From Pseudomonadota bacterium (GTDB lineage: Bacteria; Pseudomonadota; Alphaproteobacteria; Sphingomonadales; Sphingomonadaceae), in NCBI GenBank assembly GCA_023423775.1, contig JAFAEZ010000200.1, positions 1-9,369 on the forward strand: DNA of 9,369 nucleotides. Reading direction: 5' to 3'. Within the stretch, counting starts at the first letter, position 1; the number at the start of each line of letters is the position of its first letter. Shown here one piece after another: positions 1 to 7,817 of the stretch. The position numbers and the translations under genes were made by a program. A model generated the notes under the pieces. That model saw only the letters and a program-made list of their open reading frames with translations, searched no databases and was not told where the DNA came from.

Positions 1-747
1 ATCTTCCTCGTCCCGCCCCTGGCCGGCCGGCTCACATCCGTTCCAACCGGCCCGCCCGCGGCCCAGGGCGCCGTGCCCAACCAGGCCCCCGTGCCCAAGC
101 AGAAGGCCGCGCCGGCGCCCAAAGCCAGCGCTGCCGCGGCGCCGGTTGCCGCCGGCGCGACAGCGGCGGCCGCAGCCGAGACACCCGCGGCAGAGGACAA
201 GACCAAGGCGATCGACGGCTTTCGCTCCGCCAAGTTCGGCATGAACGAGACCGACGTTCGCGCGGCGATGGCAAAGGACTTCAGCCCAAAGCCCGATGCG
301 ATCAAGATTCAGGACAACGCGTCCGAGCTGACGCGCAGCCTGCTGCTCTCCGCGCCGGAGCTGCTGCCGAACGGCGGTACCGCCGAGCTCTCCTACGTGT
401 TCGGCTACAAGTCCAAGTCGCTGATCCAGGTCGGCGCGGTCTGGTCGAAGGGGACCGACGCGGCGATGACGCCCGAGAAGCTGTTCTCCAACGCCAACAT
501 CCTGCGTGCCCATTTCATGGGCGAAGGCTTCAAGCCCGACTCGATCGCGGTCAACATGCCCGTCGCCGGCGGCATCGTGATGTTCCGCGGCAGCGACGCC
601 AAGGATCGCTCGGTGATCCTGCTGCTGCAGGGGACGTTCGAGACCAAGGAGAACAACCGCGTGCTGACGCCGACCAGCCTGCTGCTGTTCTACGTCGCCG
701 ACGCCAAGAGCCCCGACATCTTCAAGCTTCCGCCCGGCCAGTTTTGA
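1..747 (+). CDS. Probable exported protein of unknown function, 5' end missing
   Basis: The frame is open from base 1 to TGA 745-747 (248 codons visible), so the gene probably starts upstream of the window. The GTG at 73 is the first in-frame start candidate inside the window, but it has no convincing Shine-Dalgarno sequence and would cut off an apolar stretch (IFLVPPLAG) that looks like the tail of a signal peptide or membrane anchor. Bases 73 to about 205 encode an Ala/Pro/Lys-rich low-complexity linker typical of periplasmic or envelope proteins. From about 211 a compact domain follows, opening with IDGFRSAKFGM then VRAAM. This resembles the short N-terminal helix motif of small periplasmic or lipoprotein domains, but I cannot assign a family. 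There are no cysteines, so no lipobox is visible. The gene ends 68 bases before the giant adhesin on the same strand with no terminator between, so co-transcription is plausible. The function is unknown. An envelope location is inferred. Confidence 0.8.
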   Translation: MFLVPPLAGRLTSVPTGPPAAQGAVPNQAPVPKQKAAPAPKASAAAAPVAAGATAAAAAETPAAEDKTKAIDGFRSAKFGMNETDVRAAMAKDFSPKPDAIKIQDNASELTRSLLLSAPELLPNGGTAELSYVFGYKSKSLIQVGAVWSKGTDAAMTPEKLFSNANILRAHFMGEGFKPDSIAVNMPVAGGIVMFRGSDAKDRSVILLLQGTFETKENNRVLTPTSLLLFYVADAKSPDIFKLPPGQF

Positions 748-802
748 TGCCGGACGATCGCAACATTCTCCCACCGGTCGTGGATCGGCGCCAATGCCGA
801 TG

Positions 803-809
803 AAGAGGA
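803..809 (+). promoter_or_regulatory. Shine-Dalgarno site of the giant adhesin gene
   Basis: The purine-rich AAGAGGA lies 6 bases before ATG 816 and decides the start of the adhesin. The alternative in-frame ATG at 885 would give a shorter signal peptide but has no such sequence before it. The 748-815 gap holds no U-tailed hairpin. Its only visible stem is CCAC/GTGG at 771-783, which is too weak for a terminator. I see no confident -35/-10 promoter. Confidence 0.7.
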
Positions 810-815
810 TCTGAA

Positions 816-947
816 ATGCGCGGACCATCTGCGAGGCGAGACACTGACGAACGCGGCTTGCGCAAACTTGCGCATTTCCGTTCGATGTCGCTGCTCTGCG
901 CGATGCAGATGGTCTTCCTGCCGGTGTACAGCGTCCGTGTTCAGGCG
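816..947 (+). other. Extended signal peptide of the adhesin
   Basis: Residues 1-44 have an unusually long, charged N-region (about 23 residues, rich in Arg, ending in LRKLAHFRSM). An apolar core (SLLCAMQMVFLPVYSV) follows, then VQA followed by QT, a good signal peptidase I site after Ala44. Long N-regions are common in two-partner secretion and autotransporter proteins. The exact cleavage site is a prediction by eye. Confidence 0.75.
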
Positions 948-3900
948 CAGACCGCGAACGTCATCGTTCCCGACGGCCGCACCGGCACCTCGTTGCAGAC
1001 CTCCGGCAACGTGACCAACGTCACGACGTCGACGGTCTCCGGCAACAACGCCTTCAACTCGTTCTCGCAGTTCAGCGTCGGGCAGGGCAACACCGTCAAT
1101 CTGCAGCTGCCGACCGGCACGCAGAACCTCGTCAACATCGTTCGCGACGCCCCGGTCTATGTCAACGGCACGCTGAACTCGTACATGAACGGCTCAATCG
1201 GCGGTAACGTCTATTTCGCCGATCCCAAGGGTTTCGTGGTCGGCCGCAGCGGCGTGGTCAATGTCGGCAGCCTCAACGTCTCGACGCCGACGCGCGAGTT
1301 CACCGACAGCCTGATCGGCCCGCAGGGGCAGATCAACCAGTCGGCCGTCGGCAATCTGATGGCGGGCTCGTTCCCGGTCTCGCCCGACGGCAACATCCGC
1401 ATCTATGGTCGCGTCAACGCCCAGGACGGCGTGCGCCTGACCGGGCAGAACGTCTATGTCGGCGGCGCCAGCCAGCGCGACATCGCCAATCTCGATCACG
1501 CCGCGAAATTCGCCGCCTCGGTCAATTCCAAGGGCCTGCGCAGCGCGAGCGCCATCAGCGTGCGCAACGGCTCGATCCATATCGGCGCGGTCAACGATGC
1601 CAAGGTCAACGGACGCCTGACCGCGCGGAGCACCACCTCGACGCCCAGCAACATCACCGTTCAGGCCGGCAACAACATCGAGATCGGCAAGAACGCCAAG
1701 CTCAACATCGCGAGCAGGACCGGTGATGCCGGCGAGATCCGCCTGAAGGCGGCGCAGAACCTCACCGTTGCGGGCGGGGCCGCCTTCAACGCGAGCTCGA
1801 AGACCGGCAATGCCGGCCTGGTCGATTTCAGTGCAAACGGGATCATCGACGTCGGCAGCGGTGTGTCCGTCAAGGTTGCCGCGCCGAACGGCAAGGCGGG
1901 CACGCTGCTGTTCGATCCGATCGATCTGGTGATTGGCGACGCGAGCCAGGGCGACACCGGTGTGACGCTGTCGAACAGCTCGATCGTGAATGCGCTCAAC
2001 GGGCTCAGCGCCGGTGCCGACTACCTCATTCAGGCGGATCATTCGATCACGCTCGCCGCGCACGCGGTGATCGATGCCCGCCGTCTCGATGGTTCCGGCC
2101 ATTCGACCGGCAACGCCAACAACGTCATCATCGACGCGCCGAATATCGAGATCATGAATGGCGCGCAGATCCTGGCCCAATCGGTCAATTTCGGCGGAAC
2201 GTCCTACGCCGACGGCAATGTGACGCTGAGGGCCACGGCGAGCGATATCAAGCTGTCCGGCCAGGCCACCGCGGCGACGGCGATCATCGTCGACGGCAAG
2301 ATCACGGGCGGCACCGTCTCGATCACCGCGACCTCGACCGCCGTGTCGAGTTTCCTGGACGGCTCGCCAGTCGGGGCCTTGGCGCTCGTCGGCTCGACGC
2401 TTGCCGGCTCGCTGCTCGGCCTCAACGGCGGCTACGTCGCGGCCAGCGCCACGGCGACCATCAACATCAACAGCCATGCCGACATCAACGGTCGTGGCGA
2501 TGTCACCATTTCCGCGCATGCATCGGAGACCGCCTCGGATCCGGCGGTTGCGTCCACCTTGCTCGGCAGCCTCACGCCGGTCGCGGCCGGTGTGGTCGTC
2601 GGCAAGATCGACGGTGTTGCCACGACCAACGTCGCCTCGGGCGCCACGATCAATGCCGGCGGCAATCTCGAGATCAAGGCGCTCAACGATGCGACCCTCG
2701 CGGTCTCGGCCGTCGCCGCGTCGACGAGCGCTCAGATCGTCCCGACGGTGGCCTATTCCAAGGGATCGGTGACGACGATCGCGAACGTCGAGAGCGGCGC
2801 GCATCTTGCTGCGGGTACGGTGAACACCAGCGGCAGCACGCTGAAGGTGCGTGCCATCAACAACAATTCGTTCTCGACCAGCGCAACGTCGGTTGCGGCC
2901 CCCGGATTGGGAGCGAGCGGCGCCGTCGGTGGCGCGTTCGCCATCAGCGACATCACGACGTCCGTGACCGCGACGCTCGGCGCATCGCTCGGAACCGATA
3001 CCGCCAACCGGATGAACGGTTCCGTTCTGGTCGAGGCGACGTCCGACACGACGAGCAATTCCACGATGGCTTCGTCGATCGCCGGCCTGCCGGCGCTGAT
3101 CGCGGCGATCGAGCGAGGACTGCGCGCCGTCACCGCGCCGACATCGATCATCCAGGACCACATGTCCTCGCTGGTGCCGCTGAACTTCAATTTCAAGGCC
3201 GCGGGCGCGCTTTCCCTGGCCAACAGCACCCAGAGCGCGACCGCTGCGATCGCGCAGAATCCGAGCGGCGGCGCGCCGAGCATCTATGCCAGCGGCAACG
3301 TCGCCGTTGCCAGCAACGTCATCGATCGCGGCGTGCGCAGCAATGCGACGGCCAGCGCGATCACCAAGGACGTAGTCTCCGGCGAGAGCACGGCAATCAG
3401 CGCGGCCGTGGCCTGGGGCAATTTCACCCATAACTCGAACGCTTATGTCGGCAACGGAACCCTGATCAACGCGGCGAACATCGCCGTCGACGCGACCACC
3501 GAGCTACCCATCACCAACACCTGGCTGAAATGGGATGGACTGGGTGCGGTGCTGAGCCACCTGAACGGCAATCTCGGTGTCGGCGGCAACATCCTGACCA
3601 GCTACGCCAATGCCACGGCGGACGCCGGCGACACGATCGGCATTTCCGGTTCGCTCAACCATTTCGTCGTGAACAACAACACGACGGCATGGGTCGCGGG
3701 CAGCGCGAGCCTGACGGCGACGTGCACGAGCGCGACATGCGGCAGCAGCTGGGCGGCCGCGATGGACAATGGCGACGTCCACACCTACAACGCTAGCATC
3801 CAGGTCGCGGCGACCACGACCACGGCGTCGATCAACGCCGCCGGCAATGTCGGCACGCTCGGCTTCCTGACCGGCAACACGTCGGGCGGCTCTTCGGTCG

Positions 3901-6900
3901 GCGGCGCGCTCAATCTCGTCCAATTCAACACCAACACCATTGCCGGCGTGTCGGACCGCGCGACCCTCCGGGCGGCCGACGATATCGCCGTCAACGCGAT
4001 CACGTCCGACCAGTTCGTCGCGGTCGCGCCGTCGTCCGGCAAGGCCGCGGGCGCGCTGGCGCTGAACGGTATCACCTCGCTCGGTTTCCTGAACAACACG
4101 ACGCATGCGTCGATCTCGAGCCAGGCCACCGTCTATGCCCCGACCGTGGGCATCCTGGCCCAGCAGGATCTGTCGGTCGTGACGCTGTCCGGGGCGATGA
4201 GCCGGAACGGGGGCGGCGGCTCCGCAGTCGGATTGTCGGTGGCCTATCTCGGAGCCAATAGCGACACCTCCGCCTATATCGGTGATAACCATTCCGACAT
4301 TCGCCCAGGCCCGTTCAGCGCCAACGATCCCTTCGCCGGCACGAGCGGCGGGAGCGGCGCGGTCAATGTCGACAACCTCACGATCAGCGCGACCACCTCC
4401 GGGCGCGTGACCGCGGCCGCCGTCGCGGCATCGATCTCCGAGCCGGCGGCATCCAGTTTCTCCGACAAGGCAGGCGCCGCCGGGGCCGGCGCGACCGGAG
4501 GGGCCGCCGGCGTTACGACGGCCGCGAGCAAGATCGGCTCGACTTCGGGATCGAGCACCGACGGCTTCAGCCTCGACCTCGCCGGCAGTTCGTCCGTCAG
4601 CGACGTCTCGTTCGGCACCAGCGCCTATATCAGGAACACGACGGTCAACAAATACACCACGACCGGCGCGGTGGCGACGAACACGATCGTCCAAGCGCTC
4701 AACGACACAATCCTCAGCAACGGTTCCGGCTCAGCGGCACTCAATCTGGCCGGAGCGTCCGCCCAGGGAGCTGCGATCGGCGGCGCCATCGCGGCGGCGA
4801 TGTCCAACAACGCGACGCTCGCCTACATCTACGGCACCACCATGAACAACCAGAGTTCGGTGACGGTGCAGGCGCTCAATGGCGGCTCGGAGACCGTCGT
4901 CGCCGTCGGCGTGGCGGGATCGAAATCCAACGCGGCCTCGCTGTCGGCGTCCGTCGGCATCATCACGGATAGCGCCAACGCCTATATCGAGAGCTCGACG
5001 ATCACGGGGCAGGCAAGCGGCGTCAATCGGGCGCTCGAGGTGGATGCCTACCAGACCACGAACGTCGCGATCGGCGGCGGCTCGCTCTATATTTCGGGTG
5101 GCCAGGCCGGCGTCGGCATCGGATTGACCTATGCTTCGATCGCCGACCCCACCGGTGGAAATGCGACCGACGCGCACATCCGCAGCACCTCGATCTCGAA
5201 CTACGACACGCTGCTGGTGATGGCCGACACCGCCAGCGTCATTGCGGCCGGTGCGGCCTCGGGCGGGGCGGGGTCCAACGGTCTTGCCGGCGCGATCGTC
5301 GTCAGCGAGATCACGCCCACCACGACGGCCTACATCAGCAGCGGCTCGACCGTGAACATCAACGTCGGGCGCGTGACGGTGCTGGCGGATAGCGGTGCGG
5401 TGTCGGCGCTGGACACGGCGCTCGGCAACCTCGTCAAGAAATCGAACAACAATCTTCTCGCCTCGGACACCTGCACCGTCGCCGGCGGCACGGGCGGGCA
5501 GAACTGCATCGACTTCGGTGCGGCCGCGCTCAACGGCGGCACCGGCAACGGTCCGGGCGCCAGCATCATCTCCGTTGCGGGCCTGATCCAGGCCGGCAAG
5601 AACAATGTCGGCGCCTCGATCGTCTATAACTCCATCGCGACCACGCATTCGGCCTATATCGCCAACGTCCTGATGTCGGCGGGCAGCAACGGCAATGTCA
5701 GCGTGAGTGCGGTCGATTCCTCGAAGATCCAGGCGGTCACGATCGGCTTTGGTCTTGCGACCGGACAGTTTGCGGGCGTCGGCGGCACCACGATCAGCAG
5801 CATCTCCAACACTGTTTCGGCGGCCATTGGCAACAGCCAGTCGAGCACGACGCAATCGAGCGTCACGGCCAGGAACGTGTCCGTCACAGCGACAGACAAT
5901 TCCAGCATCACCGGAACCGCCGTCGTCGCGGGTGCCTCGACGCAAGGCAGCGCCGCGGGCCTGGCGCTGGTGAACAGCAGCATCGCCAACAATGTCAGCG
6001 CCGGCGTGACCGGCTCCAAGCTGATCGCCTTGGGCAACGTCGCGATCGGCGCGAACTCGAACGCCAGCATCTCGACCGTGGCCGTCGGTATCGCGATGTC
6101 CTCGCAGGTGGGGCTGGCCGGCTCCGTCGCCACCAATCTGATGGGGACGAACGTCACCGCCAGCATCACTGCCGCCGGCGCCAACGGCATCAATGGTGCC
6201 GACGTCACCGCCACCAACAACGTCGCCGTGATCGCCGGCAACAACGACAAGGCGGCGGTGTTTGCCGGCGCCGTGTCGATCAGCAAGGGCGCGGCCGGCG
6301 GGGCGGGCTCGCTGGTGACCAACCAGATCACCGGGACCACGGCGGCCTATATCAGCGGGGCGAACACCAAAGTCGATGCGCTCGGCACGAGCTCGACCGA
6401 TACGCTCTCGGTCAACAACGGCACGCTCGTCCATGCCTTCGATCTCGGCACGGCCCGCGCGCCGAGCGACACGACGCCCGATCTCTCGGAGAACCAGGAC
6501 ACCGTGCGCGGCCTCGCCGTCGTCGCCAGCTCGCACCAGGCGGTCGTGACCAACGTCGCTTCGCTCGCCGCGAGCAGCGGCATCGCCATCATGATCAACC
6601 CGATCACCAATGTGATGAGCGGGGTGACCCAGGCCTATATCGACAGCGCGGCTATCGACACGCGCCTGACCTCGTCGACGCTGGCGCCCCAGATCGAAGT
6701 CGCGGCGTCGAGCTTCTCTTATTCCGGCGCGTTCGGCGCCGGCATCGTTCCGCCGACCGGAAATGGCGGCGGCGGCGCCACCATCATCAGCACGACGATG
6801 TCGCGCGGGACATTCGCATACATCACCAATGCCACAGTTGGCGGCGTGCAGTCGTCGAGCCCGACGGTCGGCGCCGTCACGGTGAAGGCCAATGCCGAGC

Positions 6901-7817
6901 AGGATGCGTCCTCGATCGCGGTCGGCTTCAACACCGGCTCGGTCGGGCTGAACGTGTTCCTGGCGACGACGGAAGCCTATGTCGACGGCGGCGCGCTGAC
7001 GGCCTCGTCGCTGACCGTGAACGCCAACAACAACACCGGAATCTTCTCCGCGAACGGCTCGGGCGCCTATGGCAGCCAGGCCGCGATCGGCGCGGCCTTC
7101 CTGGTCCAGGTCTCCTCGAACCGGACCGAGGCCTATGTCGGCGACGAGTTCCACTACCAGGGCAACGGCGCCGCGCACACCACCGCGCTCAATCTGAGCG
7201 GCGCGCTCGACGTCGAGGCCACGACCAAGAACCGCTTCGAGGCCTATGCGGTGGGCGGCGCGCTCTCGACCGGCACGGCGGCGATCGCCGGCATGGCGAA
7301 CATCGAGATCGCCAACAACACTACGATCGCCGGCGTCTACGACACCACGCTGCAATCGGTGACAGGCGGCGCGGCCGGCGCGGTCACCATCAATGCGACC
7401 GAGGACGTCGCGATCAAGGAGATCGCCGGCGCGCTCGCGGTCGGCGCCAGCGGGGGCGGGGTCGGCGTCGGCGCCGCCGCAAACATCGTCGCGTTCAAGA
7501 GCCAGACCATCGCGGAAAGCCGCAACAGCAATCTGAACTCGTCCGGCGCGATCAACGTCAATGCGCTCAGCACCAAGGAAGTACTGTCCTACGCGGTGAC
7601 GGCCGGCATCGGCGGCAGCGTCGGCATCGGTGCGACCGTCGGTGTCATCATGATCGGCACCAACACCGCCGATCCCGATACGCAGGGGCAGCAGACCGGC
7701 CAGCTCAACCAGAATGGCAACGGAACGATCGCGGCAGTGAACGCGAGGACGAGCACCGCGCAGGGCAGCGATGCGGTCGCGAGCGGGACGGCCGTAACCC
7801 CAACAGCGCCAACGTGA
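816..7817 (+). CDS. Giant filamentous haemagglutinin-like adhesin (TpsA; leukotoxin LktA family type), N-terminal 2333 residues; frame broken at the 3' end
   Basis: This is a very large secreted surface adhesin of the two-partner secretion type, which would cross the outer membrane through a TpsB beta-barrel not present in this window. Residues 1-44 are a long signal peptide. Residues about 46-250 are the TPS / haemagglutination-activity domain, with NNAFNSFSQFSV at 77-88 and ADPKGFVVG at 135-143 in the positions of the family's conserved NxF and NPNGI-like motifs. Residues about 250-515 look like short beta-helix coils (ITVQAGNNIEIG, EIRLKAAQNLTV) and include LLFDPIDLVIG (364-374), similar to a motif often seen after FHA N-terminal domains. 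From about 540 onward the protein is an Ala/Gly/Thr/Asn-rich stalk of degenerate units of about 52-65 residues. The stop at 7815-7817 is probably not the true end, because the same repeat protein continues in the -1 frame. A promoter shared with the upstream gene is possible. Class is confident; the LktA-family label is from recall of similar proteins and less certain. Confidence 0.88.
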   Translation: MRGPSARRDTDERGLRKLAHFRSMSLLCAMQMVFLPVYSVRVQAQTANVIVPDGRTGTSLQTSGNVTNVTTSTVSGNNAFNSFSQFSVGQGNTVNLQLPTGTQNLVNIVRDAPVYVNGTLNSYMNGSIGGNVYFADPKGFVVGRSGVVNVGSLNVSTPTREFTDSLIGPQGQINQSAVGNLMAGSFPVSPDGNIRIYGRVNAQDGVRLTGQNVYVGGASQRDIANLDHAAKFAASVNSKGLRSASAISVRNGSIHIGAVNDAKVNGRLTARSTTSTPSNITVQAGNNIEIGKNAKLNIASRTGDAGEIRLKAAQNLTVAGGAAFNASSKTGNAGLVDFSANGIIDVGSGVSVKVAAPNGKAGTLLFDPIDLVIGDASQGDTGVTLSNSSIVNALNGLSAGADYLIQADHSITLAAHAVIDARRLDGSGHSTGNANNVIIDAPNIEIMNGAQILAQSVNFGGTSYADGNVTLRATASDIKLSGQATAATAIIVDGKITGGTVSITATSTAVSSFLDGSPVGALALVGSTLAGSLLGLNGGYVAASATATININSHADINGRGDVTISAHASETASDPAVASTLLGSLTPVAAGVVVGKIDGVATTNVASGATINAGGNLEIKALNDATLAVSAVAASTSAQIVPTVAYSKGSVTTIANVESGAHLAAGTVNTSGSTLKVRAINNNSFSTSATSVAAPGLGASGAVGGAFAISDITTSVTATLGASLGTDTANRMNGSVLVEATSDTTSNSTMASSIAGLPALIAAIERGLRAVTAPTSIIQDHMSSLVPLNFNFKAAGALSLANSTQSATAAIAQNPSGGAPSIYASGNVAVASNVIDRGVRSNATASAITKDVVSGESTAISAAVAWGNFTHNSNAYVGNGTLINAANIAVDATTELPITNTWLKWDGLGAVLSHLNGNLGVGGNILTSYANATADAGDTIGISGSLNHFVVNNNTTAWVAGSASLTATCTSATCGSSWAAAMDNGDVHTYNASIQVAATTTTASINAAGNVGTLGFLTGNTSGGSSVGGALNLVQFNTNTIAGVSDRATLRAADDIAVNAITSDQFVAVAPSSGKAAGALALNGITSLGFLNNTTHASISSQATVYAPTVGILAQQDLSVVTLSGAMSRNGGGGSAVGLSVAYLGANSDTSAYIGDNHSDIRPGPFSANDPFAGTSGGSGAVNVDNLTISATTSGRVTAAAVAASISEPAASSFSDKAGAAGAGATGGAAGVTTAASKIGSTSGSSTDGFSLDLAGSSSVSDVSFGTSAYIRNTTVNKYTTTGAVATNTIVQALNDTILSNGSGSAALNLAGASAQGAAIGGAIAAAMSNNATLAYIYGTTMNNQSSVTVQALNGGSETVVAVGVAGSKSNAASLSASVGIITDSANAYIESSTITGQASGVNRALEVDAYQTTNVAIGGGSLYISGGQAGVGIGLTYASIADPTGGNATDAHIRSTSISNYDTLLVMADTASVIAAGAASGGAGSNGLAGAIVVSEITPTTTAYISSGSTVNINVGRVTVLADSGAVSALDTALGNLVKKSNNNLLASDTCTVAGGTGGQNCIDFGAAALNGGTGNGPGASIISVAGLIQAGKNNVGASIVYNSIATTHSAYIANVLMSAGSNGNVSVSAVDSSKIQAVTIGFGLATGQFAGVGGTTISSISNTVSAAIGNSQSSTTQSSVTARNVSVTATDNSSITGTAVVAGASTQGSAAGLALVNSSIANNVSAGVTGSKLIALGNVAIGANSNASISTVAVGIAMSSQVGLAGSVATNLMGTNVTASITAAGANGINGADVTATNNVAVIAGNNDKAAVFAGAVSISKGAAGGAGSLVTNQITGTTAAYISGANTKVDALGTSSTDTLSVNNGTLVHAFDLGTARAPSDTTPDLSENQDTVRGLAVVASSHQAVVTNVASLAASSGIAIMINPITNVMSGVTQAYIDSAAIDTRLTSSTLAPQIEVAASSFSYSGAFGAGIVPPTGNGGGGATIISTTMSRGTFAYITNATVGGVQSSSPTVGAVTVKANAEQDASSIAVGFNTGSVGLNVFLATTEAYVDGGALTASSLTVNANNNTGIFSANGSGAYGSQAAIGAAFLVQVSSNRTEAYVGDEFHYQGNGAAHTTALNLSGALDVEATTKNRFEAYAVGGALSTGTAAIAGMANIEIANNTTIAGVYDTTLQSVTGGAAGAVTINATEDVAIKEIAGALAVGASGGGVGVGAAANIVAFKSQTIAESRNSNLNSSGAINVNALSTKEVLSYAVTAGIGGSVGIGATVGVIMIGTNTADPDTQGQQTGQLNQNGNGTIAAVNARTSTAQGSDAVASGTAVTPTAPT
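948..1565 (+). other. TPS secretion domain (FHA N-terminal domain) of the adhesin
   Basis: This segment encodes residues 45 to about 250. It starts with a short strand (NVIVPDGRTGTSL). It then carries NNAFNSFSQFSVGQGNTVNL, matching the N-x-F / F-x-V pattern of FHA-type TPS domains. Next comes GSIGGNVYFADPKGFVVG leading into GVVNVGSLNVST, the equivalent of the NPNGI region. In characterised TpsA proteins this right-handed beta-helix cap is recognised by the POTRA domains of the TpsB partner. The right boundary is approximate. Confidence 0.8.

Noticed and set aside
771..783. Hairpin CCAC/GTGG between the two genes as a terminator
   Set aside because: A 4-bp stem with a 5-base loop and no T-run is too weak for an intrinsic terminator.
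747..803. An 18-codon frame starting ATG 747, overlapping the upstream stop as TGATG
   Set aside because: The peptide (MPDDRNILPPVVDRRQCR) has no recognisable feature and no clear ribosome site. The overlap is easily due to chance. A leader peptide cannot be excluded but is not supported.
1194..7355. Very long open frames on the minus strand (745 residues at 1194-3431, 396 at 3504-4694, 874 at 4731-7355)
   Set aside because: Their codons lie exactly opposite the adhesin codons, so a stop appears only where the sense strand uses TTA, CTA or TCA, which are rare here. Translations are Arg/Gly/Asp-rich with no domain pattern. They are shadows of the GC-rich sense gene.
7785..7817. Programmed -1 ribosomal frameshifting to join the two adhesin frames
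   Set aside because: No X-XXY-YYZ slippery heptamer is present in the correct phase (the nearest, A-ACC-CCA, would not re-pair well), and no strong stem-loop just downstream was recognised. A one-base deletion is simpler.
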